64,000 nt of DNA from Melanopsichium pennsylvanicum (GCA_900208305.1 OAPG01000009.1:620001-684000), one strand, 5' to 3'. Shown: positions 10,167 through 21,247, numbered from the stretch's first letter. Made by a program: numbers and translations. The notes: generated by a model not told the origin, from the sequence alone.

Positions 10167-11385
10167 TCCCTCGACTCAAAAAAAGGAAGCGACATTTGCC
10201 GGAAGTTGTTCCATGTTACATGACTTTGTGTCTGTGCTGACCCGCCTTGAGCCTTTCTTCCCACTCTCTCTCGCTCCTGTACACTTTCTTGAGTATACCA
10301 CTGTATCCAAATTCTTCCTCCGCCACCTTCCCTTCTCGCTTGCTCGGAAGTCGCTTCCTACCTACCTGCATCTCCTCCTCGTAATCCTTCCATTCCTTGA
10401 TCTTCAGCCCACATCCACCCTCTCCTTCGCCCTGCTTTTCCTTTTTTTCGCGGGCAACTGCTGGGTCTTAAGAGCACCGAGTCTTGAAACTCTGATTCGC
10501 TTCATTGCGTGTTTCTGGGGTTTTTCGTGACCGGGGTTTGAGTCATAGCCTAGCTACATCAATACCAGCCACCACCACCATCACCTGGCGGTGGTGATGG
10601 AATTTCATTTTTAGTCCAGATTCGTTTCTTGTTGCCCTCTTGTTTGTTTTTGTTCGCAATAACGCAGGACTTGGGGTGAGTGGCTCGAAACGAGTCCTCC
10701 CCCTTTTTCTTTTCCCCCTCGACCTTCAGGGCAAGGGAAAGAGAGAGAGGGAGGACGACCACACCCAGGCGTAAGGCTCTTTTTGCCAACCAAAGACGCA
10801 CTTCGGCTTGGTTTCAAGTGACCGTCGATATCAGTGCAGAGGTGAAAAAAGGTTGATGCCGCACAGGATCGTATTGGAGAACATGTTTCTTCAATGTGAC
10901 GATTCCTCTGCAGCTTGGGTGCGTGTACAGTCTGCGTACTGTGAATACATTTCTCAAAACTCTTTTACAGCTTGAATTATTGCTACTGTTAAGATCATGA
11001 CTCTTGGCGATTCAATGGTGTGAGTGATATTTGTTTGAACAGGTAAAAAAAATTGTCATGAATAAAATTGAACTGAGATAGATTGGTTTCGACCAAGTTG
11101 GCAATGTACTTAAAAAAAGGAAAGAAAAAAAAGTGGTGGTGCAACACCACATAAACTGTTCTGGTTCAACCTTTGAATGGGGGACACGCACAAGAGCGCT
11201 ACAAATCACGCCGTTCAGAACCACAAACGAGCAAGCCGAATCAAGATCAGGTCACTTGCACTGTGAAATGGGTTTTAACTTTTTATGTTGCTGGACCATT
11301 GAATGGACATTGTGTTTTGTTATCCCTTTTTTTTTCCTCTCGGCCATGTCTTTTTTATTTATTTATTTATTTTGATTTTTGTGTT
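10167..11385. other. Convergent intergenic region TFA1 / ALG7
   Basis: 1.2 kb between two convergent stop codons. It holds presumably 3' untranslated sequence of both genes, CT-rich and poly-T runs and a small imperfect inverted repeat around 10566-10602 (CCATCACC/GGTGATGG). A long frame running from 9244 to 10530 on the plus strand is an out-of-frame overlap of TFA1, not a gene. I see no supported gene here. Confidence 0.6.
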
Positions 11386-13038
11386 TTATGGAAAGACGAC
11401 CCTAGCAACCCAATAACGTATACCAAAAGCGACTGCACTGCCCATAATTTGCAACACCATAGTATTCACCCACAAACCCCACTCTGTAATTTCAGGTCCT
11501 GTGAACGGTCTTTGATCATGATCATCTTTCTCCTGGTTTGCTTCTCGTTCTGATCGATGCTGTACACCCCTGAATACCAGGATGGCATTGAGGATGGTGA
11601 GATTCGTGGTACTTTTCACCTTTCTTCTGTCTTTCGGGTCCCAAAATTCGATTTGAACCAAATGTAAATTGGAAAGAAATTTGAGCACCAATGTTGCCAT
11701 CAAACTAGCCCGTCTTAAAGGTTTTTTGGATGTATTGGGCAACTTTGCATCCTCATCCTCGTTACCTCCTGCAAAATATTGAATGGAAGGATAAAGACAT
11801 CCAGACTTTGCATCGAATCTGGGTACACGATGTCTAGGATTAGGAACCAATCCAAAAAGTTGTGGACAACTTAGAACAAAGTTGAAAATTTGAGGAACAA
11901 AGAACAGCGATACCGTCTTTGAAAAATGACCCAAAATGCCTACGGTGGAAAAGACGATTCCTGCAAAATAACAGAATGTATCACCCACAAACACTTTGGC
12001 TGGATACCTGTTCCACTTGAACAAGGCCATACACACTGCTGTGAGTGGTAGAAGCAAGTACAATGAAAGAAGATGACGTCGAAGCAATTCTTTCGAGGCA
12101 AAAGAACCTGGTTGACCTGCTCTCGGATCTAGGTAAAGTGCCGAATTGAGACAGAGAGAAATTGAAATGATCAAAGCTTGACCTACTTCAACACCATTGA
12201 TACCTGCTAGAATGTTGATGCTGTTGGTACAGAAAGTACTCAACAAGCTCATGTAAAGATAGTACAATGGTCCAAGTTCTACGATATTCGAACCGATGCT
12301 TGTCCTTAAAAAAGTTGGCCAACCGGGGACAACGACCGAGGTTCCTCCTCCACCTGCGTAGTACACCATCAATAAAGGAATGCTACTAATCACGGGGATA
12401 GGTAATTTGTACCTCCACCTAATGTCGAACACATCGTCCAAGAATCCCAGCACTATAGCGCACGAGAAGCTCAAAAGAGCAGATAGGAAGCTAGCCAATT
12501 CGTGATGAGGAAATCCACCTCTACCGTCCATTCTTCCTTCCCAATCATTCCCCAATTTCGACACGCCAGGTAAGCTTGAGGAAAAGTAACGAAAAGGGAT
12601 GAACAAGAAAAGTAAAGCCATGTAGACCGCTGCTGTAGGTAGACCAAGCGATTCCGGAATCGGATCGGGAATGGATTTGAGAAGATCCCTTCCTTTGAAG
12701 CCTCTAGCGAGAAAAACGGATTTGGTCTCGGATATGGCGAGAGATGTGACGTGGTAACCGATGCAAGAGAGACCGAAGGCAGCAAACAGACCGGGGAAAG
12801 CATTGTCGTAATAAAGCACCGCCTCCCTTTGTGATTCAGAAAGAGCGTAGTCGAGAAAAGCGGTTAGCCTTTGTGGAGTGGAACCAAGCAAGTAGTTGGA
12901 GATAGATGCGAATGGCGGCCAGACAGGAGGACCATTTATGTAGGAAAGACCAGATGCTTCAAGTTGAAGTAAAGGTGGTAGAAGGAGTGCAACAGTGCCA
13001 AAGGGCAGCACAATGGCTGCTGTTATAAGCCATGTCAT
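11386..13038 (-). CDS. ALG7: UDP-GlcNAc:dolichyl-phosphate GlcNAc-1-phosphotransferase
   Basis: 550-residue polytopic ER membrane enzyme that performs the first step of the dolichol-linked oligosaccharide pathway for N-glycosylation (dolichyl-P + UDP-GlcNAc to GlcNAc-PP-dolichol); it is the tunicamycin target. Family signatures are present: FKGRDLLK and PIPESLGLP (about 113-135), the catalytic FLDDVFDIRW (Asp201, Asp202), NINILAGINGVEVGQ (about 273-287) and VGDTFCYFAG (about 360). Around ten hydrophobic segments span the protein. It is longer than yeast Alg7 (448), partly through an N-terminal loop (residues 30-80). The ATG at 13038 precedes a hydrophobic first segment (MTWLITAAIV). Codon use is noticeably less GC-biased than in the neighbouring SLM1 gene. 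Confidence 0.95.
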   Translation of the reverse strand: MTWLITAAIVLPFGTVALLLPPLLQLEASGLSYINGPPVWPPFASISNYLLGSTPQRLTAFLDYALSESQREAVLYYDNAFPGLFAAFGLSCIGYHVTSLAISETKSVFLARGFKGRDLLKSIPDPIPESLGLPTAAVYMALLFLFIPFRYFSSSLPGVSKLGNDWEGRMDGRGGFPHHELASFLSALLSFSCAIVLGFLDDVFDIRWRYKLPIPVISSIPLLMVYYAGGGGTSVVVPGWPTFLRTSIGSNIVELGPLYYLYMSLLSTFCTNSINILAGINGVEVGQALIISISLCLNSALYLDPRAGQPGSFASKELLRRHLLSLYLLLPLTAVCMALFKWNRYPAKVFVGDTFCYFAGIVFSTVGILGHFSKTVSLFFVPQIFNFVLSCPQLFGLVPNPRHRVPRFDAKSGCLYPSIQYFAGGNEDEDAKLPNTSKKPLRRASLMATLVLKFLSNLHLVQIEFWDPKDRRKVKSTTNLTILNAILVFRGVQHRSEREANQEKDDHDQRPFTGPEITEWGLWVNTMVLQIMGSAVAFGIRYWVARVVFP

Positions 13039-13710
13039 GACTGCATTCGCGCTGCGTGTTTTGCTGAAACCAACCAGCGTTCAAGTTGGTGGTGAAATAG
13101 AGAGAATAACTCCCTTGAAAGATGGGAAGCAAGCGGTTGATGTAACATGTGAAGTGCGAGGGGTGTATAGTATATGTTTCAGCCTCCGTAAAATAAAGTC
13201 GAGTTGGCGAGGCCACGTTTAGAAGAAAATCACGAAATCAAATCAAAGGTTACCGTTTTCTCACTTCTGACGTGGAACCCTCTGTGGTGCATCATACAAA
13301 ATTGAAATATCATACCGCCCTTTCAATACATTTATTTGTTTGCGAGGCACACTGATGCTTCTTCTGATCATTCAATACTCTATCAAACAGAAATAGCACA
13401 CATACACCCACCCCCTTGAACGAAGCAACAGAAAATTTGTTATTAACAAGTGTAATGAATGAATACATCCACCCAATCCAGCAAAACGAGGATGAGACAG
13501 GATTTGGGTACAATAAAGTGAAACTAAGGATTTGGCGGGATTTCAAACAACGGAGCATCCGATTCAACAAGATGATGAAAGACGGAGAGGGGGAATACTA
13601 AAACTTCGGACGATCACTCGACGCATTTGGGAGGACAACAAACAGGATATCGAGACGGGGAAGCTCCTGGGATATCGATTCGTAACTTTGAGCACAAAAG
13701 GCGAATGAGT
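13039..13710. other. Intergenic region SLM1 3' end / ALG7 promoter
   Basis: About 670 bases upstream of ALG7 and downstream of SLM1 (both minus strand). It should contain the ALG7 promoter and SLM1 3' untranslated region. Short plus-strand frames (for example 13416-13601) have no recognisable product and I do not support them as genes. Confidence 0.5.
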
Positions 13711-15543
13711 TTATGCCTCCTTGGCAGCCTCAGTCTCGGCCGCCTTTTCCTTGCCGGCAGAGCTAGCCGAGCGGTTCAAGCCGTCCTGCGAAGGCTCGCC
13801 CGCCTGCGCCTGCTCGCCCTTCTTCTCGAGCAAGTAGCCGTTGGGTCCCACCTCACCCTGCTGCGCAGCACCTCCAGAGTAGGCGGGGACCTCGTCTTCC
13901 TTGATAGCTCCAGCGCTCGTACTGGCGCCGTGCGTGTGGGAAGCACCAGTAATAGCAGGGGCGGCAGTGGCATCGTTCTCGTCCTCGGCCTCCTCGTACT
14001 CATCCTCCTCGTCCTCTTCCTCGATAGACGATCCGTTCTCTTCCTCGTCCTCCTCCTCCTCGGATCGGTAACCGGCAGCACGTACGGCAGCGGGCACAAT
14101 ACCGCTTCGGTCCATCTGTTCAGAAGTGGTGAGGTAAACCTTGGAGAGCTGCTTGATGTCGTTCCACCACTCCATCATCTCGTCGTGAGAGCGAGCACGG
14201 AAGGTGTAAGCGTGTTCCCTGCCCATGCCGAGCGAGGCGAGACCCTTGGATGGAACGGCGGACTGGTTACCCGTGACTTTGCGACCTTCAATGTGGAACT
14301 TGTGGCTCTTGGCAGCCATGGTCGAAGGGGGACCCAGAGTGCATTCAGGTAAGAAGAGCGAGAGTTCGGGCTGAGGGTGCTTGGTAGGGTCGCTTGAACC
14401 GTGTTCGTGGAGGTAGCCGGAGGGAGTGAGAACGTAGAAGGACTCCTTGTAAGTCTTGGTGAAGCGCTTCTTGCGCTCGAGGATGCCCTGGTGGACGGGG
14501 ATGACCGAAGGGTCGTCCTTGCCGGGGTAGTCGATGGTCTCGGGGTTGCGGAGAGGAGTGTCGGGGTCGAGAAGGTGGTCGGAACGGGCGGCGAAAGCGA
14601 TCCACTCCGAGTTGGGCTGGAGCGAACGCATCTGGACGCCAAGGCTGAGCCAAGTGTCCTGGACCTGAGACGACATGCGGCCCGACCACTCGTCGAAAGT
14701 CTGCCAAGCGCTCTGGATGCTGCGAACGATGCCCTCTTCAAAGTGGGCCGAGTTCTGCTGCATGATGATGATCGACTTCTGGAGAGCGTTCTCTTCGTTG
14801 ACCTGGCGCTGAAGCTGACGGAACACTTGCTGGTTGGCAGCGTAAGGGTCCTCTCGGGCAGTGACGCTCATGGGGGTGTTTTTGAGCAAGGTGATGGAGC
14901 GGGCGAGCTCGGTGATCATCTTTGTGGACATCTCACGCTCCTTGGCGACCGAATTAGCGAGTTTGCCGGTGTCCTGCTGAACATTCTTGATGTGAGCCTT
15001 GATCTCGGATCGGAGCTTCTGGAGGTGCTGCACGATGGAGCCCTCTACAGTCTTGGCAAGGTTGGCGTGGTGGTCAGCAATGACACGGGTCTTGTCACGG
15101 ATGCCGTAGTAAATATCCTGGATACCATCCTCGCCGAGGAACTGGTTGCCCTCGCGGAAGGGGACCTGGATGACACCGCCGAGCTTGGTAAGTTCCTTGG
15201 CAGTGTTGTACTCAATGTCGGCAATACCCTCAAAGTAGCTGATGAGCTGCTTGGTGATGTGTTTCCATCCTGTTTGACGAGAATTTCATGACAAAGTTGA
15301 GAGATATAAACAGCCGTCAGCGTATGTTGCTCTGAATGAATTGGAATGATTTGCGCGCTGCTCGCCGAGCAGTGCACGCAATGTCAAAATCAACTTACCA
15401 GTGAAACGCTCAATGAGAATGTCGGAAGGACGAAGCTCGTGAGGGCCGGTGTTCTTCTTGATGAGGGAGGCGTTGCGAGAAGCAACGGTAGATTTCCTCG
15501 AAAGCGAGGTTGCCCTGGTTAGGGTGGAGTGTGCGTCGGTCAT
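13711..15543 (-). CDS. SLM1: SLM1/SLM2-type PH and F-BAR-like protein
   Basis: Two exons: 15543-15399 and 15269-13711, with a 129-base intron (donor GTAAGT, acceptor CAG; join codon G|GA). The product has 567 residues. Family role: phosphatidylinositol-4,5-bisphosphate-binding eisosome-associated effectors of TORC2, acting in actin organisation, sphingolipid control and stress response at the plasma membrane. Visible features: an N-terminal helical F-BAR-like region (about 45-290, including the start MTDAHSTLTR and the segment WKHITKQLISYFEG just after the splice site), then a PH domain (about 304-430, from GILERKKRFTKTYKESFYVL to MMEWWNDIKQLSK) and a highly acidic Glu/Asp-rich tail with Ala/Gly-rich end. 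Codon usage is strongly biased to C/G at third positions, typical of a highly expressed gene. Confidence 0.92.
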
Positions 15544-16102
15544 TGTGATGATGAACGTCGACGAGGTGTGTTGGAAAGAATGGGAAAGTAAACTAGAGTA
15601 GGAACGATAGCCGCAAGTTTGAACAGTGACGGAAAAGGGTATTGGGTATTTGTTCCAAATGGAGATGATGGTGGAAGGTGAAAAAGAAGGAAAGAAAGAT
15701 GGATGGATGGATGGTTGCAAGGTGATGAAGGGTTGTGAGCAGCGGTGACTAGGTCATGTAGTGTAGAGTGATTAAGCCAAAACAAATACTGTAAGAATTG
15801 GTGTTGATAGAGTGCTCTTGTGCCGTGGTGAGTTGTCAGTCACTCAGTGACATGACCAACAGACACAGAGGAAAAGTGCCTGTGTGATCATGAGCGACTT
15901 GCTCCACCTTTGAGGTCGGCACAACGCATTGACCGCATTTTGATTGATGGAAACGGAATCTGAAATGCCGATACAAATTTGGAGCGATGACGCTACAGTA
16001 CTCGGCATTGCCTAACAGGCACTTTGGCAGTAATCTAACCAGAATAAATAGTGGATTATTTCATGTAAGCACTAGATGAGTCAAAGTTTGGGCATTCAAG
16101 CA
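15544..16102. other. Intergenic region upstream of SLM1
   Basis: About 560 bases between the SLM1 start and the end of the small spliced gene, both on the minus strand. It contains a GATG-rich short repeat (about 15695-15715) in the probable SLM1 leader. No gene or clear motif beyond this was seen. Confidence 0.5.
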
Positions 16103-16563
16103 TCATCTTTGTCGACTCAACTCAAAACACCTCACCGCAGCTTGGAAGGCAACATGCATCGGCAATGGTGCGCTGCTCTCGCGTTTGTCTGAAATTGGAA
16201 ACACTCGACAGCACATGACAACACAGCGCTTGGAGAGCCGACTCGCCAGCACATTTGTCCATATGTCGATCAGCTTGAGCCAATGTATAGTTTTACACAT
16301 AACTTACCAAGAAAGTCGCCGTTCCACTCTGTTCGGAGCCCACGTCCGTGATGCAAATCACTTTTCATGTCTCTTGTTTCGAGACTGTTGTACTCGGCGA
16401 TAGAGTACTGGCGTTTTGCCACATTGGAATCATGCTCGTGCTCCAGTTCAAGGCGAGGTGAAGATCCTTCGACATCATCGTGCTTGATCAACAAGCTCGG
16501 CCTGGGTGGGAATGCACCTTGGTCGAGGCCAGCACCCTTTTTACCCTTTTTGTTTCTCGCCAT
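16103..16563 (-). CDS. Small spliced hypothetical protein
   Basis: I do not recognise this gene. Two exons fit: 16563-16308 and 16188-16103, separated by a 119-base intron with a good donor (G|GTAAGT) and a pyrimidine-rich acceptor (TTTCCAATTTCAG), giving 113 residues. The N-terminus is very basic (MARNKKGKKGAG), the middle contains an acidic/histidine patch (ELEHEHDSN), and there are no membrane segments. A second donor-like GCG|GTGAGG inside exon 2 means the 3' end could be longer. The coding assignment rests only on the consistent splice sites and frame; it could also be a fortuitous ORF. Confidence 0.4.
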
Positions 16564-17814
16564 TCAGCTAGTCGATCTTACGCTACTGTATGGTAAAATA
16601 CGCTACTCTGCTCTGTGCTGTTTTTCGCTGCTCTCGCGTTCGTTCCGAGTCAGACTATCAGCTTTTTTCAATGTTGGGTACAGTGATTGTTGAGCATGAG
16701 CATACCTGGTTCTCAGCAGTGTCGGATGCTGACCGAAACGGATCGTGCTCGTGCTAAATATCGGATCATTGGCCGCTCACTAAACTACTCTTACTCGAGA
16801 CGACTGTGAGGTGTGGGATGAGGTGGTCCAACTCTGCATAATCAAATGCCGTGGGAGAATGGTGTTGCAGTAGGCAGTACACAGTTCTCGTATTTAAAAA
16901 CGGAAAATCAAGTCCGGCCATAAAACAGCTCTAGGCGAGAGGCTGTGCTGTGACGTAGATGCACATTCCAACCATCTCGCCGTTCTGTACTGTGGATTAC
17001 TTTACCGTAATTGTGACTATGTCTTATTGTAAATGTTTTTTTTTTCTTCTTCTTTTTTTATATATATCGTAATTGTGACTATTTCGGGCATTTTGCGATC
17101 GAAAATAACAGCCAGCGCAGCGTGCCCTTTTTCGTTTAGCGACTCGGCACGGATCAGTTGGAAGTTCTGTTGCAGATCATCATTCTGGGGTCCATCCCGC
17201 TTGAGGAGGCCCAGATGGTCTCGCCTGCGTACTCTCTAAAAAACACTCAATTTGCCTTGTCGTGGTAATCGCCGATTCATAAATCTGTATTCCTGATCGG
17301 GATGTATCCTTGGGCTCCTCTGTCATGTTCTCGCAGGCATCTTTGGGCAAGATGCTGCTGCCGTTTTTTTTCGCGACAACCGCTTTCTTCAACTTGAATT
17401 TCACTATGTACAAGACTTACGAACTCAAAACGCAGAAGACAAGTTGATGGGGTTGCAATGACTCACGTCACTCACTTGGCTCGCTGTCCATCGCTAGTTT
17501 ACTGTAATATGGCTCTGATCCTAACTTGAATGGAACAAGCGCACGCGCGTCGCGTAAAGCAACCAAAACCAACACGTTTTTTTTTCTCCCAAAAAAAAAA
17601 ATAAAATAAAAAAGTAAAGAGGGGATATTCGCAGATGGCTGAGTCGAATCACAGTGACACTTTAAAATAGGTGAATCAGCTTTGCACATTGTCGGATGAT
17701 GGCCGCGAGCATACTATACTACAAGGCGGTACTCATCATCATCATCCCCATCATCCCCATCAACTCCATCAACCCCATCAACCTCCCAATGACATCGACC
17801 CGAACGCTCGTTTA
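16564..17814. promoter_or_regulatory. Divergent intergenic region upstream of RDH54
   Basis: 1.25 kb between the small hypothetical gene (minus) and RDH54 (plus). It includes T-rich tracts (17034-17060, 17576-17612) and a stretch on the minus strand (about 17040-17490) with coding-like frames and plausible splice signals that I could not assemble into a gene (see findings). The frame leading into RDH54 is open back to 17671 but has no ATG. Confidence 0.5.
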
Positions 17815-20800
17815 ATGGCGATGCATCCCAATGCTCAGCCTACAGCTCAACCCAAACCGGCTCGACCAAGAGGCACTCTGGGCCTCAAACGTGTCTTACC
17901 ATCCGCATTGCCAACAACCAATTTTGCTTCACCATCCCGAACCGCACCACAACTTTTTCCCTCCATCACTCCTGCAAAGAGGGCCAGACTAGTCCTACCA
18001 ACTCAGCACTTTGACCACCAAGATGCGCCAACAAACTCGCCAATCGCCGCCACTCCAACTGACCACACACCACCTTCACACGCCTTTCTCCTCGGTCGCA
18101 ATTCTCCCAATTACGGCACCAATACCGCAGCAACACCAGAATCATCTAGCCGTACTGGTCCCTTTTACCTCTGTACATGGAGAAAACCGCAAACAAAGAA
18201 GAACAAGACTTGGGATGGAGACGCCATCCTCGCAGTAAAAGATGGCGGCGAGCGCTGTAGCCTCATTTGCTCCCAGACTGGCAAGGAGCTCGTCGGCTCG
18301 GCAAGATTCGCTTTCAATCTCCTCTCCTCAGGTGATGAGCTCGCTCTCGGTGGCAAGGAAATCGAAATCGATAGGCAGATTGACGCAGCAGAGTATCGCA
18401 ACATGATCGCATTCACTCGCGGCGACATGTCACCCCTCAAAAAGGGTCCACCACCCACAGCTGTTCGCACACCCAAACCCTTTGTCGCTCCCACAAAGTG
18501 CTCTGCCGTCGTCTCACTCGACGTTAATCAGATCGCCCCTGCCCGAACAGAGAGCTTCTACGGCAAACCAGCTCCCAGGCCAATTCGCAATGCTCTCGAC
18601 GACGACGACGACAACGACGATCCCAGCGCTTCACGCTCTGCAAGTCCATCCCGAGTCAGCGGTCTCATCAACCCGGGTCAGGGTAAGCAAGCTCATCCTC
18701 GCTTTGATCCAAACGAGCCAGGCGCTATCGTCATGAGCAGACCCGACGAGCAACACCAGAGAAAATACAACCACAAGAAGCTTCCAATCGTCGATGTGGT
18801 TCTTGACCCATCCCTCTCCAAAGCCTTGCGCCCGCACCAAATCCAAGGTATCAAGTTCCTCTACGATCGCGTAACCGGCATGCAGGACTGCGGTGGCAAG
18901 GGCTACGGTGCCATTCTGGCCGACGAAATGGGTCTCGGCAAGACTCTGCAAACCATCGCGCTCATCCTCACTCTCATGAAACAGTGCTGCTACTATACTC
19001 CCAGATCCTGCACCATTCAACGTGCCATGATCGTATGTCCGCTCACCCTCGTCAAAAACTGGAAGCGCGAGTTCCGCAAGTGGATCGGGAACAATTCGCT
19101 CAACGTGCTGTGCATTGATGAGGATCGAGGTCGAGAGGATGTCGAGCGTTTCGTTCGATCCAAAGCCTACCATGTCCTCGTCATCGGCTACGAGAAGCTC
19201 AGATCCGTCATGGACGTTGTCAAGACCGCACAACCGCCCATCGACTTGCTTGTCTGCGACGAAGGTCATCGTCTCAAGAACGCCGAAGCAAAGACCACTC
19301 AAATGTTCAACGAGCTTTCTGTCCAACGCAAGATCATCTTGTCGGGCACACCCATTCAGAATGACCTCAGAGAGCTCTACGCAATGCTCGACTTTGTAGT
19401 TCCTGACATGTTTGCCAGCTACGATGCCTTCAAGATCACCTTTGAAGAGCCCATCATGCGTTCCCGTGCCAAACATTGCTCAAAACAAGTCAAAGCTACC
19501 GGCCAGGCACGCCTCAATGCGCTCATGCAAATCACCAAGGACATCATGCTTCGTCGCACCGCCGACATTCTCAGCAAGTTTCTTCCACCCAAGAAAGAGA
19601 TGGTGCTTTTCTGCAGTCCCGCCAAAGAGCAACTTCAGATCTACCAGTCCATCCTGGGCTCGAGCGACGTTCGCGACATTCTCAGTGGTCACGCAGGCAA
19701 CGGTTTGCTCCAGATTGGCGTTCTTCGGAAACTCTGCAACTCGCCCGAGCTCCTCCTCAAGGATTCCGAATCCTACGCAGATAATCCCACAAAGGCCCTT
19801 GTCGGCGACATCAGCCGCTTCTTCCGTCCAAATTTCGTCCGCAATGAATCCCGTCTCTCCGGCAAATTCATCTGCGTTATGAACATTCTCGAAAGCGTTC
19901 GCGCCACCACGGATGACAAAGTGGTTCTGGTCTCCAACTTTACCAGCACGCTCGACATTGTCGAAGCAATGATGCGTAAGAAGCGCTACTCGTACCTTCG
20001 CCTTGACGGCAAAACGCCACAAGACGAACGCATGGCGATGGTGAACCGATTCAATCGCGAAGGTGTCGACAACTCGTTTGTGTTTCTGCTTTCTGCCAAA
20101 AGCGGTGGAGTTGGATTGAACCTTATCGGAGCCAATCGCCTTGTATTGATCGATTCGGACTGGAACCCTTCCACAGACCTTCAAGCGATGGCGCGAATCC
20201 ACAGAGATGGCCAAAAGAAGACGTGCTACATTTATCGCCTGCTCCTTTCCGGCACGATGGACGAGAAGATTTATCAACGTCAGATATCCAAACTCGGCCT
20301 CTCGGATTCGCTCATGAATGCAGAGAAGAAATCGTCTTCAGACACTTTCTCTCAGGAAGAACTCAAAGATATCTTTACCCTCCATCTTGATTCGACGTGT
20401 ATCAGTCATCGACAGCTGATTTGCGATTGTGGTGGCAAGGGAGGGAGTGCTAGTGTGATGTTGGAACCCAGTATGGCGGGGGAGAGCCAACATTTGCTCA
20501 AGAGCCAAGAGGAGGAGGAGGATGAGGAGGAGGAGGAAGAGGAAGATGACGTGTTACCAGGGTTCATCGCTGCGTCACAGCACGTGGTGTCTGAGGCGGC
20601 CAAGGACAAGTTGGACAAGAGGAAAAAATTGCTTGCGCTGTACAAGTGGGCGCATTACGATTGCGTGCAGTATCCTGATGCGTTCATTGAGGATGAGATT
20701 GTATCTGAAATCATGACAAAGGTGAGCAAAGTAGGCATACGCGCTGAGGCCAAGTTGGCAAAGCCTTTGCGAGTCAAACGAGAGCAGGATGACGAGTGGA

Positions 20801-21024
20801 GATCAAATATGAAGGAACGTGGCGATGATGTTTTGCTTTCCGATGAGAGTGAGGATGACGATGCCGAACTGGACTCGACAGCAGACAGAGGATTTGGTGG
20901 AGAGGACGAGTTTAGAATGGATAGGGTTGAAGCAGGTCGCATTTTATTTGTGTTTGTCAAGAAATCTGACAACACTACGGTGAACGCTGTTGAACCTGCA
21001 ATCGCTCCTCATGCTCTCGATTGA
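17815..21024 (+). CDS. RDH54: Rdh54/RAD54B-type SNF2 DNA translocase
   Basis: 1069-residue single-exon nuclear ATPase of the SNF2/RAD54 group. Family role: translocates on double-stranded DNA, remodels or removes Rad51/Dmc1 from DNA and assists homologous recombination and meiosis. The N-terminal domain (about 115-200, FYLCTWRKPQTKKNKTWDGDA... SGDELALGGKEIEI) is the feature that separates RAD54B/Rdh54 from Rad54. The helicase core follows: LRPHQIQGIKFLY, Walker A DEMGLGKT (about 369-376), DEGH box (about 480), LSGTPIQNDLRE, and the C-terminal motifs LVSNFTSTLD and ARIHRDGQKK (about 790-800). The C-terminus has acidic Glu/Asp runs. First in-frame ATG is 17815; upstream codons (His/Pro-rich) are open only to a stop at 17668. 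The gene converges with the short-chain dehydrogenase. Confidence 0.93.
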   Translation: MAMHPNAQPTAQPKPARPRGTLGLKRVLPSALPTTNFASPSRTAPQLFPSITPAKRARLVLPTQHFDHQDAPTNSPIAATPTDHTPPSHAFLLGRNSPNYGTNTAATPESSSRTGPFYLCTWRKPQTKKNKTWDGDAILAVKDGGERCSLICSQTGKELVGSARFAFNLLSSGDELALGGKEIEIDRQIDAAEYRNMIAFTRGDMSPLKKGPPPTAVRTPKPFVAPTKCSAVVSLDVNQIAPARTESFYGKPAPRPIRNALDDDDDNDDPSASRSASPSRVSGLINPGQGKQAHPRFDPNEPGAIVMSRPDEQHQRKYNHKKLPIVDVVLDPSLSKALRPHQIQGIKFLYDRVTGMQDCGGKGYGAILADEMGLGKTLQTIALILTLMKQCCYYTPRSCTIQRAMIVCPLTLVKNWKREFRKWIGNNSLNVLCIDEDRGREDVERFVRSKAYHVLVIGYEKLRSVMDVVKTAQPPIDLLVCDEGHRLKNAEAKTTQMFNELSVQRKIILSGTPIQNDLRELYAMLDFVVPDMFASYDAFKITFEEPIMRSRAKHCSKQVKATGQARLNALMQITKDIMLRRTADILSKFLPPKKEMVLFCSPAKEQLQIYQSILGSSDVRDILSGHAGNGLLQIGVLRKLCNSPELLLKDSESYADNPTKALVGDISRFFRPNFVRNESRLSGKFICVMNILESVRATTDDKVVLVSNFTSTLDIVEAMMRKKRYSYLRLDGKTPQDERMAMVNRFNREGVDNSFVFLLSAKSGGVGLNLIGANRLVLIDSDWNPSTDLQAMARIHRDGQKKTCYIYRLLLSGTMDEKIYQRQISKLGLSDSLMNAEKKSSSDTFSQEELKDIFTLHLDSTCISHRQLICDCGGKGGSASVMLEPSMAGESQHLLKSQEEEEDEEEEEEEDDVLPGFIAASQHVVSEAAKDKLDKRKKLLALYKWAHYDCVQYPDAFIEDEIVSEIMTKVSKVGIRAEAKLAKPLRVKREQDDEWRSNMKERGDDVLLSDESEDDDAELDSTADRGFGGEDEFRMDRVEAGRILFVFVKKSDNTTVNAVEPAIAPHALD

Positions 21025-21247
21025 AGACACACGCACTACATTCTTTGTTTTGTTGTAGCATGATAAATTTTTCAGCATTCTATTGCATAAATTGTCCCAA
21101 TATTAAAAATATATATATATTTCATCTACAGTGTTTGAAACCATCTTGTTGAATTTGGAGTTTCAGGGGAATCCGCATGCATGTTGTCGTCCAAGATTGA
21201 AGATGGTTTAAAGGTGAGTTGAGTTCGGCTGAAGAGGTTAATTACTA

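Noticed and set aside
9244..10530. 428-codon plus-strand frame overlapping TFA1
   Set aside because: Out-of-frame shadow of the highly codon-biased TFA1 gene; Ser/Pro/Thr-rich translation with no domain, and the true frame has clear TFIIE features.
10559..10605. Inverted repeat as a transcription terminator between TFA1 and ALG7
   Set aside because: Imperfect arms (8-base core only); eukaryotic termination does not depend on such hairpins.
14401..15291. 296-codon frame antisense to SLM1
   Set aside because: SLM1 has strong third-position GC bias, which opens antisense frames; the sense frame carries F-BAR-like and PH features.
18631..19476. 281-codon frame antisense to RDH54
   Set aside because: Antisense shadow of the SNF2 helicase core; translation has no domain.
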